Source: Globisporangium splendens
Lineage: Eukaryota; Oomycota; Peronosporomycetes; Pythiales; Pythiaceae
Length of the DNA: 64,000 bases
Reading direction: 5' to 3'
Assembly (NCBI GenBank): GCA_006386115.1
Contig: VFIW01000098.1
Location: 1-64,000, forward strand
Shown here: piece by piece, positions 52,341-64,000 of the stretch
How the letters are laid out: every line of letters starts with the position of its first letter
Numbering within the stretch: position 1 is the first letter of the stretch
Notes under the pieces: generated by a model
Seen by the model: only the letters and a program-made list of their open reading frames with translations
Told to the model about the DNA's origin: nothing
Database searches by the model: none
Position numbers and translations under genes: made by a program

Positions 52341-53554
52341 TCACTGAGGGCGTGGGTCGTTCCGATTGGATGCGTGGGGATCTCTCTCTCTCTCTCGCAG
52401 ATGCTGCAAGAAACACAAGATCACGCACACAGGAAACGACAAGATGTGTCTGCTGCTCTGTTCTCCCTCTCGGCAAATCCTATACAAGCACCAAGTCAAC
52501 AAACAAAACATGTCAGCATACTTGCAGAAGATGCGCACACATGCGCGCAATACGTACTCAATCGCGGCAAGCACGACTGGTCTTGTCTCTCAGAGTTCCC
52601 GCGTCACAAGGAGCTGGAAAGCCGAGAAATGGGGAGAGAGAATAGATCGATAGACAGACAGCGTGGGATGTGGCGCGCTCGCTTGCCAACGGGGTTGGGG
52701 GAATGCTCTCACACACGCGAAACAGCCGCGAATGGCTTTATTCCAGTATTTCTGAGGCGCACGTGCGTGAATTTCACTGGCGGCAGTAGAGGCGGTGCCC
52801 AATCAGCAAAACGGTCAGGAACAGCCGCTTCGCGCTCGTGTCAGCTGCAGCAGCAAGTCAGGCGTGCGGAATGCGGCGGAAGGCAGCGATGCGCACACTC
52901 GCACTTGTTCAGACACTGCAGACAAGATCCGCTTGCTGTCAGCCAAATTGGACAAAAGCTGCAACGGGAAGTGATCGCGAGCGAGGAAATCTGCAAATGA
53001 TTTTTTTGATTGTCCGCGCGGCTTCCGCTCGAGTTCTGCAAGGGAGCAGCGCCAGACCACATCGTCAAACTGCTCGACTGCGTGTTTGTATGGTCTCCAT
53101 TCGACTAAGCATAGAGGGGCCACTATTGCGAGCGTTCTGGACGTTCTATGGACCCAGCTGTTTGTGGCGGGAGGAGCAGGGTGGGTGGGTGACTTCGTTG
53201 TGGTTCACAAGGGGAACAGACGAGCAGATAATCTGGACTCCGTACTCAACAAATCAGGACACTTTCGCCTAAAACAGACTGGACTGTCTGTCTGTATCTT
53301 CACGTTGATGCATCTGTGCGGAACCTGATTTGCTGTTTTGCAGTTTTCCTTCCAGCAGGCGCCGTACTGTATCCAAAGTCTGTCAGTCGATCATTTCGGT
53401 CGACAAGCATCTGCGACTGAAGTCATCACTTGCGGCCAGCTTCAGTTCCCAGCGGACCCTCATGCACACTGAACTTCAGAGCTCGAAGTGGATTGCAAGT
53501 TGCAATCCTCTTCCTTGCAGTTTGTAAGGAAGGGAGTTGCTGGTTGGGGGTGGT

Positions 53555-53630
53555 TGCGCCAGTGGTTAGGGAACACTGAGTCCACCTAAACATGGGTACA
53601 TTCTATAGTACCCCCGGGGTACAAACCAAA
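53555..53630 (+). repeat. Possible tRNA-derived short element
   Basis: GCGCCAGTGGTTAGGGAACA resembles a tRNA D-arm (A box) and GGGGTACAAACC, about 55 nt later, a weak B box. A GGGTAC...GTACCC hairpin lies between. There is no full cloverleaf, so it is not called as a tRNA. Confidence 0.25.
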
Positions 53631-56140
53631 GCACAATGTGGGATGAGGGTTTGCAGTCGACTTGATGCAAACTAGAAGCACCAGTGTCCTATGCATTCAA
53701 AGGCGACTTGGATTATCGCCTGTATGATAGAAGATGCGTGGATCTTACTGTTCATTTGTTAAGAGAACGGGCTTTTATTCGCAGCAAGCGAACCAAAATT
53801 CGCGCGAAACCAACATCCCAGCGCGTTTTTCGCCAGTGCTCTTGTGCAAACTGCCTTTGCCTTATCATCCGGATCCTGCTTATTGCATGGTTTCAGGCGC
53901 ATGCTTGCAGAAGTGTGTGAGAATGAGCCACACAGCTACTGCACTTGCCGTCTAAAGTACCTGACTCAGCCTCTTGAAGTTGGTCTGTACCGGTATCAAC
54001 ATCAATACGACCTCGCACAATGCCTTTGCTGCTCTGTCCAGTCAACTAACGCGACTCGAAGTGGCAATCTTGCGTACCTGAGAGTTTGCCAAAGGCTGGT
54101 TGCGTAGCCAAAACAGGCTTGCTCTGCATTCGACAGATTGCTGGATGCGCTGTACGAGCTTTAACTCTGAAGTCGGAAGGATAGCGAAAGGAACGTAAAA
54201 GAGAGAGCCTAGGGACCAACAGCTTGAGAAGCTACGGGCAGTGGAGCCTTTACTGTCTGGTGCACAATTTGAACCGTCTATCGCTGCGTCTGGAAAGTCC
54301 TCTCGACTCTCTTTGAACAGCTTTCGTCCGACCTCCGATACAGTACTTATGAGTGCACCAGAGCCACTCGATGCCAATAGTTCTTTGAGTTACACCAAAG
54401 AACTATAATACAATGAAACATCGGCGATGAGTGGCTCACGGGTATGAAGCAACCGATTGAGAGAGACGACGAGCGTCTTCTCAGAGTTGAGCGCGCTCTT
54501 TGCGCATGAACCGCAACACCGCCCTGATCACCTGTGTAAATTACTGATGACCTACCTTCTTGCCTCTTCGATTGCCGTCTTACAGCAGATATCCCTAGCG
54601 CGGCGTACGACTCGATGCACATGTTCTGCCAGCCAAAAAGAGAAGAACAGCAGCAGGTTGAAGTGAGTTGCCTAGCTAAATAGATGACCGATCTCCAGGT
54701 TCGCGGCAAGGGATATCACTCGTGAATTGGTTTGAGATCCGAGACGATGCACACTGACGATACATCTTCGCGATTTCAGGGATGGTGTATCGAAAAGTCC
54801 TCGTGCACGAGGTTCGACACAAGTCCGTGATGTGGACTCTGGACTGAAGAAGGAGTGGGAGAAGGGATTCCAGATCGAGTACCATCTACCGACAACTTAT
54901 GGAAGCAACGTTTGCGACGCCGTCCCTTTGACCTACACAGCAAAACCCATTTTCTCTGCTTGATGGACACGGTGTTTTTTGCTGAGCGCAGGCGAGGCCA
55001 CCTGCGGCGTCAACTAGGCCAACGTGAAGAGGCTTTGGCTTTTGGAGCGTACGTCGATGTCAGTCAGAGCTCCAGCCGTGATAATATCTCGCTCCCATGA
55101 TGCTACAACGATTTTTCCTTTTTTGCAAGAGCGTGTCTCAGCATACGAAGCAAACTGAGTGTGAGATGCCAACTCAAAGACCCATGTTCCAAGGTGGTGA
55201 GCGAGTGTGCTACTTCATGCCTCAAGTGGCAACGAATGGATCCATCCTACTGGCATTGATTATGGTAATTAGAGCCTAAAGCCCTTGCATCACGATTACC
55301 ACGGAAGCGTACATAGAGAGAAAGATACATCTGCGAACGTAATATCCTCATTTCCGAACTGATGGAAGCTCTAGCGTCTTAGTCCCAGTTGACCAATGCT
55401 CCACAGTTCGGCTAGTCAGCAGGACTGACGAAATCAGCACAAGTACAATGGATACCGCTTTTAAGAGTATGGCAGCAACCACAACACTCTTTTCAAGGAC
55501 AACAGAGAAAACTTTGGACAAAACATGTCACCACAAACGTTCTTCTTTTCTCTTCATTCCAAAGTTTCGTTCCTGCCTTTCTTCTTGCTGCTCCGAGACT
55601 AAGAAGATGTGTCGTTTGGACGCTCAGACAAGGCTTTTGTGGCGCGGAGGTGACGGCTTCTAGCATCCATCGCGTTTCAGCTGACGAATATTTCAGCCGA
55701 GATAGGTGGTCAGAGCGTAGACAACACCTACATCCCTCTGCCCCGTTCAAGAGTCCGACGAATCCCAGATCGGGAGGCTCTCATGAGAATGTGGCTGCTC
55801 CACCCCTCAACTGGAGCCACATTCCTCCAGTGGAGCCACATCGACAGCCTCACACTGGAACGCTCTGCACCGACGCAGCACCGAGTTTGTGGCACCGCGA
55901 GCGAGATTCGCAATCTTAAAACTCTCTCAAGCTAGTAGCAAATGCCACTGCGAAATGGAAGCACTATTGCAAGCGCAAACGGTACGATAACCTGCACTTG
56001 TACTGTACAGTGTTGCTGTTGTCAATCCATGTATGTCGCGTCTACAAGTCTCACGTCACTTGGTCAAGAGAAAGAGCTGCACCTTCGTAAGTCTCTTGCG
56101 ACCAAAATCGCAAAGGGAATCACCCCAAGCAGCCAGCGCT

Positions 56141-56141
56141 G

Positions 56142-56169
<28 letters not shown>
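56141..56169 (+). repeat. (CT)n microsatellite
   Basis: About 14 CT dinucleotides directly upstream of the small frame at 56176. Confidence 0.85.
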
Positions 56170-56172
<3 letters not shown>

Positions 56173-56175
56173 CTA

Positions 56176-56382
56176 ATGTCGCTAACCGAGTCTTCTCGCT
56201 TCTTTGGTCGAACGCGAGGCTCCTCTGGCCAGACACGCAGCAGCGTAGCTGGTGGTACGGCAGCAGCATTTTCGGCTCTCTCTGCAAGATTCAGCGACCC
56301 ATTGCACGCTTCAGAGCTCTTACAGATGATGAACTCGGTCGGCACTTTTGAAAGCAAAGCGCAGCAGAGTCTCTCTACGTGA
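56176..56382 (+). CDS. Possible small protein (68 aa)
   Basis: The ATG at 56176 opens 68 codons to TGA. The product is Ser/Arg-rich at first, with a helical end (HASELLQMMNSVGTFESKAQ). No family is recognised. A CT tract stands directly upstream, as in some oomycete promoters. It could also be chance. Confidence 0.3.
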   Translation: MSLTESSRFFGRTRGSSGQTRSSVAGGTAAAFSALSARFSDPLHASELLQMMNSVGTFESKAQQSLST

Positions 56383-57172
56383 TCACTCCGCTAAGTCCGC
56401 AGACAGTTTCCGCTTAAGCACACACAAAGTGCGCACGTGGAAGATGCGCAGGTGTGCTGTCTTTTTTCCACAACTGCGTATCTTATCGAGTCTGCGGATT
56501 TAGATACATCTGCGTTTTTTTCTGGAGGGACCTCTGCTCACAAAACGCATATCTTTGAACGGCCGCGTCGGTTCAGAAATGAACCTTCAAGTGATGGCTC
56601 CTCGATCGGTCGAGACGCTTTTTATTCCTTGTGTGTGCGCTCTATGCGCGAAAAAAAAAGCACCCAGAGAAGCCCAACGTATCGATTTTTTCATCAGAGG
56701 CGTGTCCCTGGTTTTCACAGCAATCCGTTCTATTCTTTAGTTGCTGCCACATAGTGAGAGATCGGACGCTCGCGGGAGAGAAAACGAATAAAATCATCGG
56801 ATAACCCGCGCTTGAACCTGAGCAGATGGTCTGCGGAAAAGAACGAAAAAAAACAAGCAAGTGATCTCTCCCACTACTTGGCGTTTGTATGGGTCCGGCG
56901 GAAGGATCGAAGATGTCTTCCCCCGCCCCTTCGGCTGTTATTCTCCGATTCGCGCGCAAGAGGGTAAGCAGCCGGAAGGAAAGCAAGCGCCGCATTTTGG
57001 CGGCAGAGAAGAAGCAGGTAATGTCTCGCTATCCAGCGTCTCTGTGTGTGTGTGTCGCTTGTGCAGGCGAAGCGCGTGCGCAGTGTCGTGCGCGGTGCTC
57101 ATTCTCGGTCTGTCGTTCTATTCTCCAGGTTCTCCCTTCTCGGCGTGTGTGTGTGTGTGCACATAATTTACG

Positions 57173-58852
57173 ATGATGAACAAAGAAAACAACAAGCTCC
57201 GCGGCAACGCGAACGCGCGCAAGATGCAGTTCCAGCGCCGCCGCAAGCCCGCGAACATTGATCCGAACGCGGCCATGAACAACTTTTTCGGCACCGTTGG
57301 CTCGCCGATCAAGATGTCGACGTTCGAAGTGAAGAAGCGCGTGGGCGGCGCCGCCGACGAGGTGAACCCGAACATTGTCGGCATCAACGCCGTCGCGGGG
57401 GGCCATCGACCAGCGCCGTCGGTGAACTCGGAAGTCGCGACGTTCGATCTGAAGCAGAAGCAGGCACTGCAGCAAGAAATCCAGAAGCAACAGCGTCAGC
57501 AGCAGCTCCAGCAAAAAGCGGACGAGGACGCCAAGAAGAAGTACAACGAGGCGGTAAAGGCTGCGGAGGAAGCTGCAGCAGCGCGAAAAGCGGCGGCAGC
57601 AGCCAAGGAGGAAGCGGCCGCAGCCACTGATGCGAATGACGTCGCGACAGTGAAGAACGAGGGCAACCGTGGCCGTCGTGACCGCCGAAACTCGACGGAG
57701 TTCCTCGGCGCTCCCATGGAGCCTGTCCAGCAGTTGAAACTCGACGGCGCTAAAAAGGCTAAGATCCCGCATTTCATGTCGGCGTGGTTCAACATTGGGA
57801 ACGATACGAAAGAGGCTGCTCCTGTGGCTGCTGCGACCCCGGCTGCTGCTCCAGCCGCAACTCCAGCCCCAGCGCCGAAAGAAGCGACTCCAGCGGCTCC
57901 GGCTGTAGCGAAGCCTGATGCAGCGCCTGCTCAGAATGGTGGGAGAAACTCCGTGTCGAATGCGCGCTCGGCGATCAGCCAAAGCATCGATTTCTCCGAG
58001 ATCACTGTCGGTCGAATGATTGGTGAAGGCGCCTTCGGTAAGGTTCATGAGGGCAAGTGGCGTGGGAAAGCGGTGGCGATCAAATTGCTGATCTGCCAAG
58101 AACTCCGCAATGATATTCTGAATGAATTCCAGTCGGAAATCGAGATCATGAGTGTGCTGCGCCACCCCAACATTTGTCGTCTGCTTGGCGCGTGCATGGA
58201 TCCTCCAAATCGCGCGTTGGTTGTCGAGCTCTTGCAACGTGGCTCACTCTGGGGTGTGCTTCGCACGAACCGCAAGTCGATTGATCTGGATATGCGCACG
58301 CGGTTCATTTACGACACGGCCAAGGGCATGAGCTACCTGCACCACTTTGAGCGTCCGATCCTGCATCGAGACTTGAAGAGTCCGAACTTGCTTGTCGACA
58401 AGAACTACAACATCAAGCTTTCGGATTTCGGGCTCGCGCGTGTGAAAGCGCACGTGCAGACGATGACGGGTAACTGTGGCACGGTGCAGTGGATGGCTCC
58501 GGAGGTGCTCGGGAACCAGAAGTACACTGAAAAGGCAGATGTGTTCTCGTTCGGTATCGTCATTTGGGAGATTGTCACGGGTGAGTGCCCGTACGACGGC
58601 ATGTCCCAGATTCAAGCTGCGCTTGGCGTGCTCAACCGCAACCTGCGGCCAAATATTCCTCGAGATTGCCCTCCGTTCTTCTCTCGCCTGATGAAGGCGT
58701 GCTGGAGTCGTCAGCCAGAGCTGCGGCCGTCGTTCCCGCACATTGTCAACGCGTTCCGTTCGTACCAAGCATCGATCTCGGATACAAGAGCAACGCCGTC
58801 GGCTGCAGCGGCAGCGAAAGCGGCAGTCTCCGCGTCCCTGGCAGTGAGTTAG
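57173..58852 (+). CDS. TKL-family protein kinase with coiled, Ala-rich N-terminus
   Basis: 559 residues from the ATG at 57173 (an in-frame stop lies at 57164). The first 110 residues are basic with an [22 protein letters not shown] block. A long Gln/Lys/Ala coiled coil (about 90-160) and an Ala/Pro-rich linker (about 215-260) follow. The kinase domain is complete: [28 protein letters not shown] and [11 protein letters not shown]. It resembles the Raf/MLK-like (TKL) kinases expanded in oomycetes. Substrates are unknown. The coiled coil suggests dimerisation. A 5' leader intron is possible (donor-like GTAAGC at 56964). Confidence 0.9.
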   Translation: MMNKENNKLRGNANARKMQFQRRRKPANIDPNAAMNNFFGTVGSPIKMSTFEVKKRVGGAADEVNPNIVGINAVAGGHRPAPSVNSEVATFDLKQKQALQQEIQKQQRQQQLQQKADEDAKKKYNEAVKAAEEAAAARKAAAAAKEEAAAATDANDVATVKNEGNRGRRDRRNSTEFLGAPMEPVQQLKLDGAKKAKIPHFMSAWFNIGNDTKEAAPVAAATPAAAPAATPAPAPKEATPAAPAVAKPDAAPAQNGGRNSVSNARSAISQSIDFSEITVGRMIGEGAFGKVHEGKWRGKAVAIKLLICQELRNDILNEFQSEIEIMSVLRHPNICRLLGACMDPPNRALVVELLQRGSLWGVLRTNRKSIDLDMRTRFIYDTAKGMSYLHHFERPILHRDLKSPNLLVDKNYNIKLSDFGLARVKAHVQTMTGNCGTVQWMAPEVLGNQKYTEKADVFSFGIVIWEIVTGECPYDGMSQIQAALGVLNRNLRPNIPRDCPPFFSRLMKACWSRQPELRPSFPHIVNAFRSYQASISDTRATPSAAAAAKAAVSASLAVS

Positions 58853-60332
58853 GTACATTCGCTCCTAAAGACCAACAACACCCAGGCGCAACCGAGTCCA
58901 CTCAATTTCCTTTTTTGAACGACTAAGAGAGGACAAAGAGAGAGGATGACGCGAAATGCGGAGCCGAAGTCCCTGGGTATGAAATTCTCTTTTTTTTTCT
59001 CCTTCATTGTGATTTGAGCCCTTCGCAAAACAGAAAATAACTACACGACAATATATACGCAAACTCCCACTTTCTCTCGAGCATTTTCTATATTGACGGT
59101 ATTGGAAAGTCATCGCGAACTTCCTGTATCAACAGCTTGATTCTTTCTCTTTTAGCTCGAGTGGGCATTCGATGGAGTTCATGGACGACTACTCTCCATA
59201 CGACCTAGGAAGAATGTCAAATAGCCAATCTCGAAACCTCGAAGCGGATGACGAGGATGACGAAGAGGACGGCGATGGAGAAAGGGAGAGTTTGACTACA
59301 GACGTTGAAAGTTATCGCCTGGTTTTTGCTTCTACAGAGCAGCAAGAGCAAAATGTCGAAAGATCTTTGTCACCAAGGCAACACAAGAATGCATTCTGTG
59401 AAAGGCATCTCTTGAGTGAATAGATACCTTTCGCAGAATGGAAGCTTGTGCTGTGAAGGTCGTGCTACGCTTTGAGGTCAGCGTGCTAAGTGTCGCAACA
59501 CACTGACCTACAAGCGTAACTCGGTTTGAACGAGTAAAGTGTTCCCGTGGTAGACCAACTGTTTAAATGCTCTACGTGGACGCAGTTTATCCATCATTCC
59601 AAAGTCGTAGACTCGTCACCGCGCATTGTCCCGAGTTCGTCCATTCACCCACGACGATGAGCTGCGGCTAGCGGCATCTGAAGACTGGATACTCGTCCTC
59701 AACACGCATGGCTCAGATTGTCAGCCAATGTGCAACCTCAATGCACCAAAAGCTTCGAGAGTACATCGTTTGGCCACTCGTAAGTCTGAGACTCGGCTTG
59801 TCGTGGTCAATTTTAACGTCGGAGACGCGGCAGAGGTGGAGAAATCGACGGAGGTGACCGCATGAACACCGTTATCATTTTCTACCAAGGTGTCGCATCG
59901 AAATGTGTTCTTCGCAGAATTTCAGACGAAATAACGACGAGATCAACACCAACGTCTCGACAGTGATGACGAATCATCAGTCCATTTACTCTGATGGGAT
60001 TTTTTCCGCATCTGGGGGACACTGACGAGTGTTTCTCCCAAGAAACACACAAACATGTGAAAATGGTAGCATTGCTGCCAAGCTCCGTGTGACAACACTT
60101 TCCGAGCGACAGGACTTGTCACCATTTCGCTACGCGCACGTCAGAAGATCGCAAACATCTACATATGCAACCACGCTTAGCAAAAAGACCGAGTCTAGAC
60201 CAAAGAAAATGCATTCATTGTCATGCATCATGCAGTGTCAGCCGTTTGCCTTATTAAGCTATTTCTTACCAATGCAGAGCCCCACAAGCGCTATTACGCT
60301 GGGAATAAAAGCAGTCCAATCGTTCACGAGAG
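58853..60332. other. Intergenic region
   Basis: 3' flank of the TKL kinase and of the membrane-protein gene. The only candidate inside is a small acidic frame at 59172. Confidence 0.5.
59172..59423 (+). CDS. Possible small acidic protein
   Basis: 83 codons from the ATG at 59172, with an Asp/Glu-rich stretch (ADDEDDEEDGDGERESLTTD). No domain, promoter or intron evidence supports it. Confidence 0.2.
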   Translation: MEFMDDYSPYDLGRMSNSQSRNLEADDEDDEEDGDGERESLTTDVESYRLVFASTEQQEQNVERSLSPRQHKNAFCERHLLSE

Positions 60333-62017
60333 TCACGTAGAAGCGTTTGGTTTCACTGCTGCCGAGTCTGCTGCGTTGCAGCGCGTCACTTTGGAATCCG
60401 ACGTAGTGGCTGGACTGATCCCATGGAAGCTCCAGAGCCGAAGCGTGCCGTGCGAATCGTAGCGCCACGCGACATTCTCCAAGTGAGACCACGCGCCGGC
60501 CACCGTGTGCACCGCCACGAACTCGTACACGCAGATGTCCTTCGCTGCCGTTTCGTTAACTCCGCTAGTGTCCATGTCGAGAAGACTTGGGGGTGGTATC
60601 ATCTCGGTGTTGTGCCGGCGCATACTGCAGAACCAGGCCAGCTGAAGCGCGATGTTGGGCGTAGCGCATCGCTGCAGAGCGCCGTCCGTCATGTTGGAGC
60701 TCCATCGCGACAGGAAATTGCCCTGGTTGTCCATCGCCTGCTCGGCAGAGTAGGACGGGAAGCAGACCAACTTTTTTGACGACGTCACCGATGAACTCGA
60801 GGCCGACGATGTTCTTGTGTTTCGACTGATCCAGGCCGCGGACCACGCGCGAAAGTGAATCAACACGAAGGCTCTTGAGATGAGGATCGTCACGACCACG
60901 GCGCCACAGATCGCGTACACGTGCGGGTCCGAGTGCACAGCGACGTTTGTCGTCATGTAATCCGTGAGGAGTTTGCAGACCACGTAAATGAGCAAAACTG
61001 CGGCGTGTGCGAGCATCCAATAGCGCAACCAGTCTGGTCGCGCTTGGCTGCGCAGTCGTTTGCTGAGCGACTGCGTCTGCTGCGTGATGAGCGAGATCCA
61101 GAAGCCGCCACTGAGCATCGTGAGGCAGAGCGAGAAGCTGCTGATCTCGATCGTGCCGTCGCTCGTCGAGAACTCGGCATGGCACGCGAGCGAAAAGATG
61201 TTGCTCAGCGCGCCGACTGCCCCCAGATACAGCAGCACGATCGTCTCGGGACGTTGCAATGTCCCTACCGACGGGTCGAACTGGAACAGCTCCTTGAGCT
61301 GCACGCCAGTATTCAGCTGGACGTAGTGGGTCCCTTCGTCCCCACCATGACGCTGGACTTGGTGCATGATACTCATGTTACCCAGGCTGTTGCGTACGAA
61401 CATGTACATGCTCTTCAAGACGCTCAGGTATTCAAACACGTAGTACGCTGCACCAGCGAGGTTGAGCGCCAGCAGAAACGTGCGGATCTGGCGACTCGTG
61501 TTGTCTTGAATGCGCGTGCGCTTGATGAGCAGCGTCGTGTCCATGAGGAAAACTCGATCTGGCGGAAATTGCGCTGCTGATTCGGATCCGAAAGCGGCGC
61601 GAGGTCTTTGCAGTCGCTGATCGTGTGCACGCTGCTCATGACGGCGTCGAGGTGATTGAGTTTCCGCGCGACGACGTCGTCTCGCACTTCGTCGAACCGT
61701 TTGGTCACGTAGCTGCCGAGGAAACAGTCCTTGATCGGCACGAGCGTCACAAACAGCGCGGCCGTGATGATGATCACCTGGCAGGCGCGATAGGAGAGGC
61801 GGCGCTCGCCCAGGCGTCTCAGCATGCGGTGGAGCCATCTTTGCAACGGATTGCGAGATACTGGCGGTCTGCGGGGGACATGGCGAGTCAGGCTACTCGG
61901 TGCGGCGTGCACACCGGCACCAGACCCTTTCGCTGGTTGGTCGGCAGTGGCCACGCAGCGCTTGGATGATTCCGACGGTAAGGGCGACGAAGGCTTGGCG
62001 GCGAGCTCGACAGCCAT
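60333..62017 (-). CDS. Unknown multi-pass membrane protein (1-nt frameshift)
   Basis: The ATG at 62017 opens a frame that runs to about 61552, then the coding sense moves by one base to a frame ending at 60333. The shift falls in a run of four T (minus strand; plus 61549-61552) and one extra T would restore 561 residues. The N-terminus is Ser/Pro/Arg-rich. About six membrane helices are visible: CQVIIITAALFVTLVPI, FLLALNLAGAAYYVFEYL, TIVLLYLGAVGALSNIFSL, MLSGGFWISLI, MLAHAAVLLIYVVCKLL and AICGAVVVTILISRAFVLI. A Ser-rich segment and a soluble tail follow. The family is not recognised. Confidence 0.7.
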
Positions 62018-64000
62018 CTTTGCTGAACGGTTTGCTGGCAAGAGCTGCAAAGACTGAGAGAGGAGCAATGGGCAACAACTGCAGGCGAGGATGTTCGTTG
62101 TGCCGTTTTCTAGAGGCTGCAGGCTACAGAAACTGCCTGCGGTGACGCATGCTTGCTGCTCATGTCTCCGGCGAGCGAAGCGAAACGACCACATTCACTA
62201 TTCCTTTTTTTAAATGGCGCTCCCAATCGCAAGGTCCACTTGATCTTTCGGGATATCTTGCTCGCTGAGATGTAGCCTAATATATCTCACTCAAAAACTA
62301 AAAACGCTTGATCTTTTCTGTGCACAGCATGCAGCCACTTCAGTTTCTTCACAGTGGTGATGCGCATGGCTCCAATAATCAAAACGAGATCAAAGAGCTG
62401 TGCAGCGAACTTCAAACGGGATCAAATACGACAGGACAATTTGCACAGGAAAAAAAAAACAGCGCAAACGGGCAAATTGAGACAAACGAGCCGTTCCAGA
62501 GCTTTAAAATCCACGTGTACTCAGAACTGCGGTGACCAGAAGCATCATGTATCGCCATTGTGCACCGTCCCATGCAAGACGCGACCAACGAAGATGGCTC
62601 TCGAAATGACTCAAGGGTCCAACTTCAACTTGACTTCAACTTGGGCTGTGCACATTTTCGTGGCACGATCCAAGACAGATGGTGTTGACAGTACGTGGTT
62701 TTCACGAACATTGCACAGCGGCTATGCAGGAAACGAATGTGGCCCGGCACCCCACTGGATTTGAGTTGCATGCTGCCACTAAGCATGCGTTTAGCATCCA
62801 GTCTCAGCAGTGCGGAATCGAAGGTACAGTAGTGTGCTGGTGAGTCAATGCTACTGACTTAATGCCATCGAAAGGGATTCACTCGCCATATCTAGTGTCC
62901 GACAACAGCACGTGGAATTGGTGGCGACACACTGAAGAAAGTATCATGAGAAACGTGTACGTTATAAATTCTGGCAATATGTCAAACAGAGACAATCAAT
63001 TGTGGCAAGTTGCACCGAACGGTCCAATATCTATAAATTAGTATTCGATCATAAAATCATACGCACTTCGCATAAAAAGGTACAATTTCAAAATTAATGA
63101 GCTGACACAACAACGGCGGGTAGGGGAAGCGGATCCGCTAGTTGACTCAGCCTCATTTCGATCATAAAAGCGCTCATGCACAACTGTTGCTCGAGTCCGA
63201 CGTTGGGGCTGATCCGCTGCGCTTTTATGGCGAGGCATCAACGCAAAGCAGACAAACAACACGCCTCGGCACCTGCGCTGGGTGGGAAGCGCAAAGACAG
63301 CTGCAAGTGTATCTGGATGTCAAACCAGTCGCAGTCAGTGCGCAATCAGCACCAGCAATTAGCAAGAGAAAACGATATTTTCCTGCTGCTTCTTTCCGAG
63401 TGCGCAATCAGATCGTCTTCTGCCAGTGGCCAAACATCTCACTGGAAAAAGCGTACCCAACGAGTCAGCACTGCTGCAATAATACCGCGGTGTATCTAGC
63501 AGGACATGCACGCAGCACCTTCAAGCAACGATCCCTTGTCTCCGGCTTTCGGGATCCTCGGTGGGAAGAAAATCCAACGCAGCAATGCGACGAGCAGGCG
63601 AGGGGGCGACGCATTTTAATAACATCATTCGAGTTGACACTTTTAATTATGCGCGAGAGCGGGAATCGATTAGTCGGCAAGCCGTCATGCGTGCATCAGC
63701 ATTCGTATCACACAGTTCCAGCGCAAATCGCATGGGAGCAATGCAGCAGGCAGTCAAGTGGTGGACGACTCGCGATATGCATCTTTGAACGGTGCGACCC
63801 GATTGGCTGAAATGCACTCGAGGTAAGAACGTGTGCGAAATGGGACGAGCCTGACGTCCTTGTTTGAAACGGCGAAGGTCTCGTCTCAAAATACGGTTCA
63901 TTGTGAATATCTGCAGTACTGAAGAAGAGCGAGCATCATCACCTTGTTCCACATACAGTATCCAAACCTCACCTGATTTTGCGAACTGGAAAGACTCGGA
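62018..64000. other. Intergenic region to window end
   Basis: No supported gene. TTCGATCATAAAA occurs twice (about 63045 and 63159). An open frame at 63142-63810 has no features of a real protein. Confidence 0.5.

Larger units (their letters stand above)
52341..57172. other. Long gene-poor interval
   Basis: 4.8 kb with no strongly supported gene. It contains a possible tRNA-like relic (53555-53630), a (CT)n tract (56141-56169) before a small frame, GT-rich tracts (57037-57053, 57146-57160) and, near 56964, a GTAAGC donor-like site that may be part of a 5' intron of the next gene. Confidence 0.5.

Noticed and set aside
63142..63810. 222-codon plus-strand frame
   Set aside because: Mixed composition with many rare residues; no motif, promoter or splice signal.

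Overview
This is oomycete nuclear DNA, most likely a Pythium/Phytophthora-type genome. The sequence shows two elicitin genes, oomycete core promoters (an initiator TCAYTYY followed by CAWTTT) just upstream of several starts, short introns (58-127 nt, mostly GTACGT/GTRNGT...YAG), a Plant/oomycete-type TTTAGGG telomere motif, and genes such as ATG1, SURF6, CLPTM1, mitochondrial EF-Tu and several TKL kinases. Genus and species cannot be settled from sequence alone.

Layout. 1-1000 is a 62-bp composite satellite, followed by a tiny head-to-head telomere motif. 1.5-8.3 kb holds an unknown protein with two SUMO-interaction-like motifs, a minisatellite carrying CCAAT boxes, and an ankyrin / pseudokinase / TKL-kinase block with frame breaks. 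9.4-14.8 kb is a secreted-protein cluster: a Cys-rich protein with a Thr-Pro repeat tail, and two elicitin copies identical from the transcription start to the stop codon. 15.7-22.1 kb is housekeeping: CLPTM1 and SURF6 share a divergent promoter, then a small G-protein gamma subunit gene (two short exons, easily missed), then a coiled-coil protein. 22.5-28.3 kb is a very large modular secreted protein ending in an NHL beta-propeller, now split by an in-frame stop and a frameshift. 28.8-31.6 kb is ATG1. 34.5-44 kb carries an FCS-type zinc-finger protein, an ankyrin protein, a HIG1-domain protein, mitochondrial EF-Tu, a second HIG1 copy killed by a CGA-to-TGA change, and a secreted 2-oxoglutarate-oxygenase-like protein with a mucin-like tail. 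44.5-48.8 kb encodes a 1413-residue protein that joins four degenerate DEDD-exonuclease-like modules to a SpoIIIAA/Ycf45-type ATPase; a perfect 25-bp-arm hairpin lies just upstream. 49.9-52.3 kb is a double six-helix membrane protein resembling the membrane part of class III cyclases without the catalytic domain. 57.2-58.9 kb is another TKL kinase and 60.3-62.0 kb an unknown multi-pass membrane protein with a homopolymer frameshift. The remaining intervals (notably 11.9-14.3, 31.6-34.5, 37.0-39.4, 52.3-57.1 and 62.0-64.0 kb) look intergenic.

The most novel items are the dead-exonuclease x4 / Ycf45 ATPase fusion, the exact TSS-to-stop elicitin duplication, the unlisted G-gamma gene, the pseudokinase-kinase tandem, and the perfect hairpin at 48.9 kb. 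Seven loci carry single-base or single-codon breaks; whether these are real decay or assembly errors is the main uncertainty in the annotation.
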